Shown: positions 29,435 to 33,260 of the stretch, piece after piece
Layout of the letters: every line of letters starts with the position of its first letter
Position numbering within the stretch: the first letter of the stretch is position 1
NCBI GenBank assembly: GCA_029246685.1
Contig: JAQWMR010000012.1
Coordinates: 1-33,260, forward strand
Length of the DNA: 33,260 nucleotides
From: Acidimicrobiales bacterium
GTDB lineage: Bacteria > Actinomycetota > Acidimicrobiia > Acidimicrobiales > Aldehydirespiratoraceae
Direction of reading: 5' to 3'
The notes under the pieces: model-generated
The model's input: only the letters and a program-made list of their open reading frames with translations
The model's database searches: none
What the model was told of the DNA's origin: nothing
Program-made: the position numbers and the translations under genes

Positions 29435-30340
29435 GTGCGTGTTCTCGTCAGTGGCTCGACAGGGCTCATCGGATCGGCGGTGATCCCAGCGCTCGTGGCG
29501 GCGAACCACGAGCCGATTCGCCTCGTCCGCAAACGCGTGCCCGACGACGTTCCCGTGCGGTTCTGGGACCCGTCCGAGCACTCGATCGCCGACGATGCGC
29601 TCGACGGGATCGACGCAATCATCCACCTCGCCGGCGCCGGCATCGCCGATCGGCGCTGGACCGAGCGTCAGAAGGCGCGGATCTACGACAGTCGGGTGGT
29701 GGGCACGAACCTGCTGGCGGACGCGATCGCGCGGTCGGACTCGCCGCCGGCCGTCTTCCTCTCCGGCTCCGCGATCGGCGCATACGGCGATCGTGGCGAC
29801 GAGGTGCTCACCGAGGAGAGTCGGCCCGGCTCCGGCTTTCTGGCCGACCTCGTCAATGCGTGGGAGGCGGCCGCGGTGGTCGAGGACCCGCCGACTCGCA
29901 CCGTCACGTTCCGCACCGGGATCGTCCTTTCCTCCGATGGCGGCGTACTCGGCAAGCTTCTCCCGATCTTCCGGATGGGCGCCGGCGGTCCGATGGGCCG
30001 CGGGCGCCATTGGATGAGCTGGATCTCGATCGATGACATGGTCGGCGCGCTGCTCTGGCTGCTCGACGACAGCGAGATGCGGGGCCCCGTCAACATGGCC
30101 GCGCCGAGTCCGGCCACCAACCTCGATCTCTCGAAGACGCTCGCTCGGGTGCTTCGGCGCCCAGCTGTCATGGCCGTACCGCCGATGGCGCTCTGGGCCG
30201 TGCTCGGCCGCGAACTCACGCGCGAGATGCTGTTCGCGAGCCAGCGGATTCTTCCCGAACGGCTCCTCGAAGACGGCTTCGAGTTCGGTCAGCCCGACCT
30301 CGAGCTGGCTCTGCGCGAGATTCTCGACCGACCCGAGTGA
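29435..30340 (+). CDS. TIGR01777-family NAD(P)-dependent epimerase/SDR protein
   Basis: This 301-residue protein is an atypical extended SDR of the TIGR01777/YfcH family. RVLVSGSTGLIGSAVIPAL is the nucleotide-binding motif. The family-specific stretches DAIIHLAGAGIADRRWTERQKARIYDSRVVGT and SGSAIGAYGDRGDE follow. RTGIVLSSDGGVLGKLLPIFRMGAGGPMGRGRHWMSWISIDD is diagnostic. The usual SDR Tyr-x3-Lys is not intact, as in other family members. Substrate and function are unknown; YfcH is linked to cell division in some bacteria. The GTG at 29435 has AGGA nine bases upstream. It converges on the DUF427 gene with a one-base gap. Confidence 0.9.
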   Translation: MRVLVSGSTGLIGSAVIPALVAANHEPIRLVRKRVPDDVPVRFWDPSEHSIADDALDGIDAIIHLAGAGIADRRWTERQKARIYDSRVVGTNLLADAIARSDSPPAVFLSGSAIGAYGDRGDEVLTEESRPGSGFLADLVNAWEAAAVVEDPPTRTVTFRTGIVLSSDGGVLGKLLPIFRMGAGGPMGRGRHWMSWISIDDMVGALLWLLDDSEMRGPVNMAAPSPATNLDLSKTLARVLRRPAVMAVPPMALWAVLGRELTREMLFASQRILPERLLEDGFEFGQPDLELALREILDRPE

Positions 30341-30341
30341 G

Positions 30342-30626
30342 TCAGGCCTCGACGGTCACCACCGGGTAGAACGCGACACGATCGGCGACGGCTTCGGCAC
30401 CGTCCATCGTGGTCGGGTAGCACCACGCAGCGTTGGCGGCACGCTCATCGCCCACATGGACGTTCCAGTACGACGCGTCGCCCTTCCACGGACAGTGCGT
30501 GCTGTGGTCGGAATCGTCGACGTACTGCGAATCGAGCGACGCGATCGGGAAGTAGAGGTTTCCCTCCACGATCTCGATGTCGTCGCTGCGGGCGATCACG
30601 ACGCCGTTGAAGGTTGCGGTTGCCAT
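30342..30626 (-). CDS. DUF427 domain protein
   Basis: This 94-residue protein is a single DUF427 domain: VVIARSDDIEIVEGNLYFPIASLD, then STHCPWKGDASYWNVHVGDE and AAWCYPTTMDGAEAVADRVAFYP. The CPWKG and W-x-Y-P motifs are the family signature. Function is not established. The ATG has GAGGAG five bases upstream. It follows the RNase HI-SLOG gene by nine bases and is surely cotranscribed with it. Confidence 0.92.
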   Translation of the reverse strand: MATATFNGVVIARSDDIEIVEGNLYFPIASLDSQYVDDSDHSTHCPWKGDASYWNVHVGDERAANAAWCYPTTMDGAEAVADRVAFYPVVTVEA

Positions 30627-30635
30627 GAAGACTCC

Positions 30636-31667
30636 TCAGGTAGCGGGGGCGATGACCCATACATCATCGGGCATATCTTGCTCGAACTTCTTCACAACGT
30701 CACCAACGCGACGCTCCGCACCGTCCCAGACGATGAGGGCCTCGTCACCGGCCTCGCGGAGCCATCCGTTGCGGCGGTCCAGCGCTTGTCCGGCGCGCTG
30801 CGGCGAGTCCGGCACCTTGCGTTCGAGCTGCACCACGGCCGCCGCTCCCTCGACCAGGTCGGCGAAACGCAGCCTCGATGCCTCGGGCCACACCGCATCC
30901 GGATCCGGATACGGCAGCACGGCGACGTATGGCACCGCGGCATCTCGGGCAGCCTCGGCTCCGAGGGTCTCCGCCCCGAGACGCAGCCCGGTCAGCACGA
31001 TGAGGTCGGGCTCGATCTCGCGTTTCGCCGCAAGGATCTCGGTGAGCTGGCGGCGAACTGCGTCGGCGGTGGGATTGTCGTCGTAGCCACCGAGTCCGGT
31101 CGGCTGCATCCCGAGCACCACGACGGCGCGACCGCTCGGCTGCCACGTCGCCCCGAAGAGACCGCCCGCATCCGCAACGGCGGGGGCGGCGACGGAGAGT
31201 TCGTCGGGCGGACCGAGGTCTTCGGGAATGCCGACGCCGGATCGACCGACCTGCGTGTGGCTCGCCTCGACGGCGAGACGATCCGCGATGTCGTTCCACT
31301 CGTTGCCGGCATGGCCCTTCACCCACCGGAACGTGATCTCATCAGCTCGGGACCGGTAGAGCTCGATCAGTGGCTCCCAGATGTCGCGGTTCGCGACCGG
31401 CTCCTTCTTGGAGTTCTTCCAGCCACGCTTGATCCAGCCCTCCCACCATCCGTCGCGGAAGCAGTTGACGACGTAGGTCGAGTCCGAGACCACCTCCACG
31501 CGGCCGTCGAGCTGACGCAACGCGTCGAGCGCGGCCATCAGCTCCATGCGCTGGTTGGTGGTGTCGGGATCGGCTCCGTTGGCCCACGGCCCGTCGGGCA
31601 CGACCCAACCCCAGCCGCCTGGTCCGGGGTTCCCCCGGCACGCTCCGTCGGTGTAGACCTCGATCAC
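30636..31667 (-). CDS. Ribonuclease HI fused to a SLOG (YpsA/DUF1273-like) domain
   Basis: Residues 1-140 are a complete RNase HI, which cuts the RNA strand of RNA-DNA hybrids: YTDGACRGNPGPGGWG with Asp7, QRMELMAAL with Glu42, SDSTYVVNCF with Asp62, and the WVKGHAGNEWNDIADRLA region with Asp129. After a linker (140-165) comes a Rossmann-like SLOG domain: AVVVLGMQPTGLGGYDD, PDLIVLTGLRLGAETLGAEAA, VAVLPYPDPDAVWPEASR, and QALDRRNGWLREAGDEALIVWDG. This matches YpsA/DUF1273, a fold that binds nucleotides or derivatives. The combination suggests ligand-controlled or nucleotide-signal-linked RNA processing, but that is inference. The GTG at 31667 has AGGA eight bases upstream. It is divergent from aceE. 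Confidence 0.9.
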   Translation of the reverse strand: MIEVYTDGACRGNPGPGGWGWVVPDGPWANGADPDTTNQRMELMAALDALRQLDGRVEVVSDSTYVVNCFRDGWWEGWIKRGWKNSKKEPVANRDIWEPLIELYRSRADEITFRWVKGHAGNEWNDIADRLAVEASHTQVGRSGVGIPEDLGPPDELSVAAPAVADAGGLFGATWQPSGRAVVVLGMQPTGLGGYDDNPTADAVRRQLTEILAAKREIEPDLIVLTGLRLGAETLGAEAARDAAVPYVAVLPYPDPDAVWPEASRLRFADLVEGAAAVVQLERKVPDSPQRAGQALDRRNGWLREAGDEALIVWDGAERRVGDVVKKFEQDMPDDVWVIAPAT

Positions 31668-31695
31668 GCCGGAGATCCTGCCATGATTGGCGGAT

Positions 31696-33260
31696 ATGGC
31701 CGCAGACCACTTCTCTCGTCAGCTTCCCGACGTTGATCCGGAGGAGACCACGGAGTGGATCGACTCGCTCGACGCCGTGCACGCAGCCCAGGGACAAGCG
31801 CGAGCTCGCTACATCGTCGCCCGGCTCCTTCAGCGGGCCAATGAGCTCCAGCTCGGCGTGCCGCCCACCACCAGTACGCCCTACATCAACACGATCCCTG
31901 CAGAGGCGCAGCCGTTCTTCCCGGGCGACGAGACGATCGAACGCCGCATCCGAGCATTCATCCGCTGGAATGCCGCGGCGATGGTGATCCGTGCCAACAA
32001 GCTGGCCGACGGGATCGGCGGCCACCTGTCCACGTTCGCGTCGAGCGCTGCGCTCTACGAGGTCGGCTTCAACCACTTCTTCAAGGGGAAGGAAGATGGT
32101 CTCCCTGGCGACCATGTCTACTTCCAGGGTCACGCAGCCCCCGGGGTCTACGCCCGGGCCTTCCTCGAAGGTCGTCTCAACGAGACGCAGCTGGACCGGT
32201 TCCGCATGGAGGTCGGCGGCGACGGCCTGTCGAGCTATCCGCATCCGCGACTCATGCCCGACTTCTGGGAGTACCCCACGGTGTCGATGGGGCTCGGACC
32301 GATCAACTCGATCTACCAGGCTCGCTTCAACAAGTACCTCCACCAGCGGCGGATCGACGACACCGAACAGAGCATCGTATGGAGCTTCCTCGGCGACGGT
32401 GAGTGCGACGAACCGGAGACCCTCGGCGCCATCTCGCTCGCCGGCCGTGCGCAGCTCGGTAATCTCAAGTGGATCATCAACTGCAATCTCCAGCGTCTCG
32501 ACGGCCCGGTCCGCGGCAACGGCAAGGTCATCCAGGAACTCGAAGGCGTCTTCCGCGGGGCAGGGTGGAACGTCATCAAGGTGATCTGGGGTGGCAAGTG
32601 GGACGAACTGCTGCAGCGCGACGTCGACGGTGTCCTCCTGAACAAGATGGCCGAGACTGTCGACGGCGAGTACCAGCGCTACGCAGTCGAGGACGGCGCC
32701 TACATCCGCGAACACTTCTTCGGTCCCGACCCGCGTCTGCGCAAACTCGTCGAGCACCTGTCGGACGACGAGTTGCGTGACCTCCCCCGCGGCGGGCACG
32801 ACTACCAGAAGGTCTACGCCGCGTTCCGTGCGGCCGCCGAGACCACCGACCAGCCCACGGTCATCCTCGCCAAGACGATCAAAGGATGGACGCTCGGCCA
32901 GGGGTTCGAGGGGCGCAACGCCACCCACCAGATCAAGAAGATGACCAAGAAGCAGCTCCTCGAACTGCGCGAGCGGCTCCATGTCGAGGACGAGATTCCG
33001 GAAGAGGCGCTGGAGGACGGCATTCCGCCGTATTTCCGTCCCTCGCCCGACTCGCCTGAGCGTGAGTACCTGATGGACCGCCGCCGCGCCCTCGACGGCC
33101 CCCTGCCCTCGCGCGTGATCCGGCATCGGCGACCGTTGACGCTTCCGGGCGAGTCGCCCTTCCTCGATCTCCAGAAGGGCTCGGCCGGTCGCCCCGTCTC
33201 GACCACGATGGCGTTCACCTCGCTGCTGCGTGACCTTCTACGCGACGAGGCGTTCGGCGA
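31696..33260 (+). CDS. aceE: Pyruvate dehydrogenase E1 component, homodimeric type, 3' end outside window
   Basis: AceE decarboxylates pyruvate with thiamine diphosphate and acetylates the E2 lipoyl group. The visible 521 codons cover the N-terminal and ThDP-binding parts. [15 protein letters not shown] and [22 protein letters not shown] are typical of the N-terminus. [17 protein letters not shown] follows, and the ThDP/Mg motif runs from [14 protein letters not shown] to the [10 protein letters not shown] stretch. [10 protein letters not shown] and [11 protein letters not shown] lead into the second domain. It needs a lipoylated E2 and E3, supplied by genes such as those at 19837-24354. The ATG at 31696 fits the conserved N-terminal length. 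No SD is clear; CATGAT eight bases upstream is a weak -10 candidate. Confidence 0.95.
   Translation, partial: MAADHFSRQLPDVDPEETTEWIDSLDAVHAAQGQARARYIVARLLQRANELQLGVPPTTSTPYINTIPAEAQPFFPGDETIERRIRAFIRWNAAAMVIRANKLADGIGGHLSTFASSAALYEVGFNHFFKGKEDGLPGDHVYFQGHAAPGVYARAFLEGRLNETQLDRFRMEVGGDGLSSYPHPRLMPDFWEYPTVSMGLGPINSIYQARFNKYLHQRRIDDTEQSIVWSFLGDGECDEPETLGAISLAGRAQLGNLKWIINCNLQRLDGPVRGNGKVIQELEGVFRGAGWNVIKVIWGGKWDELLQRDVDGVLLNKMAETVDGEYQRYAVEDGAYIREHFFGPDPRLRKLVEHLSDDELRDLPRGGHDYQKVYAAFRAAAETTDQPTVILAKTIKGWTLGQGFEGRNATHQIKKMTKKQLLELRERLHVEDEIPEEALEDGIPPYFRPSPDSPEREYLMDRRRALDGPLPSRVIRHRRPLTLPGESPFLDLQKGSAGRPVSTTMAFTSLLRDLLRDEAFG

Noticed and set aside
28101..29483. Plus-strand 460-residue frame
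   Set aside because: Arg/Asp/His-rich antisense of the membrane protein and the LapA-like gene.
1..33260. tRNA, rRNA, CRISPR, insertion sequences, prophage genes or riboswitches
   Set aside because: I looked for CCA-ending cloverleaf regions, direct-repeat arrays, transposase or integrase motifs and long untranslated leaders and saw none.

Overview
The window is high-GC DNA with dense coding on both strands and no mobile elements, tRNA, rRNA or CRISPR. Gene content points to an actinobacterium, most likely of the Acidimicrobiia (inference). The clues are three-repeat SLH surface proteins, a homodimeric AceE, a mycothiol-type DinB-fold protein, a stand-alone LigD polymerase domain and leaderless starts. 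At least eleven start codons have a TANNNT -10 hexamer 6-8 bases upstream, the geometry of actinobacterial leaderless mRNAs.

Layout. 1-1750: C-terminal part of a secreted PGRP/amidase with three SLH repeats. 1777-9100: cell-surface polysaccharide genes: a DUF354 protein, an LPG-synthase-type membrane protein, the dTDP-rhamnose operon rmlA-rmlC-rmlB-rmlD, a RidA-like protein and a Wzx-type flippase. 9147-18050: housekeeping genes, mostly on the minus strand: rhodanese-MoeB fusion, sirtuin, PepA, esterase, LigD-type polymerase, a frameshifted TIGR03086-like gene, a membrane protein and an M24 peptidase, plus one secreted Asp-rich protein on the plus strand. 18082-19853: metY with a translationally coupled CoA-binding protein. 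19837-24501: a 2-oxoacid dehydrogenase/lipoylation operon (30-residue membrane peptide, lpd, E2 acyltransferase, and a LipB-LipA fusion). 24568-25113: divergent to that operon, a lipoprotein thioredoxin. 25170-29363: a diguanylate cyclase, a PqqD-HprK fusion, and a pair of genes truncated head to head. 29435-33260: TIGR01777 epimerase, DUF427, an RNase HI-SLOG fusion and the start of aceE.

The main discovery is at 24568-25113. The thioredoxin-fold lipoprotein is an MPT53/DsbE-like thiol:disulfide oxidoreductase. The first cysteine of its WCxxC active site is an in-frame TGA, giving W-U-S-T-C, and coding continues to a normal C-terminus with the cis-proline. Twenty-six bases after the TGA is a hairpin with a GGUC loop, like the Escherichia coli fdhF SECIS loop. 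I read this as a selenoprotein that would be missed or split by standard gene calling.

Other notable points: LipB and LipA are one polypeptide whose start seems to be a CTG overlapping the E2 stop codon. A nine-residue leaderless upstream ORF runs into the E2 start. RNase HI is fused to a SLOG domain. A probable deletion or assembly join at a GTC-rich tract decapitates both a membrane protein and a sortase-type surface protein.
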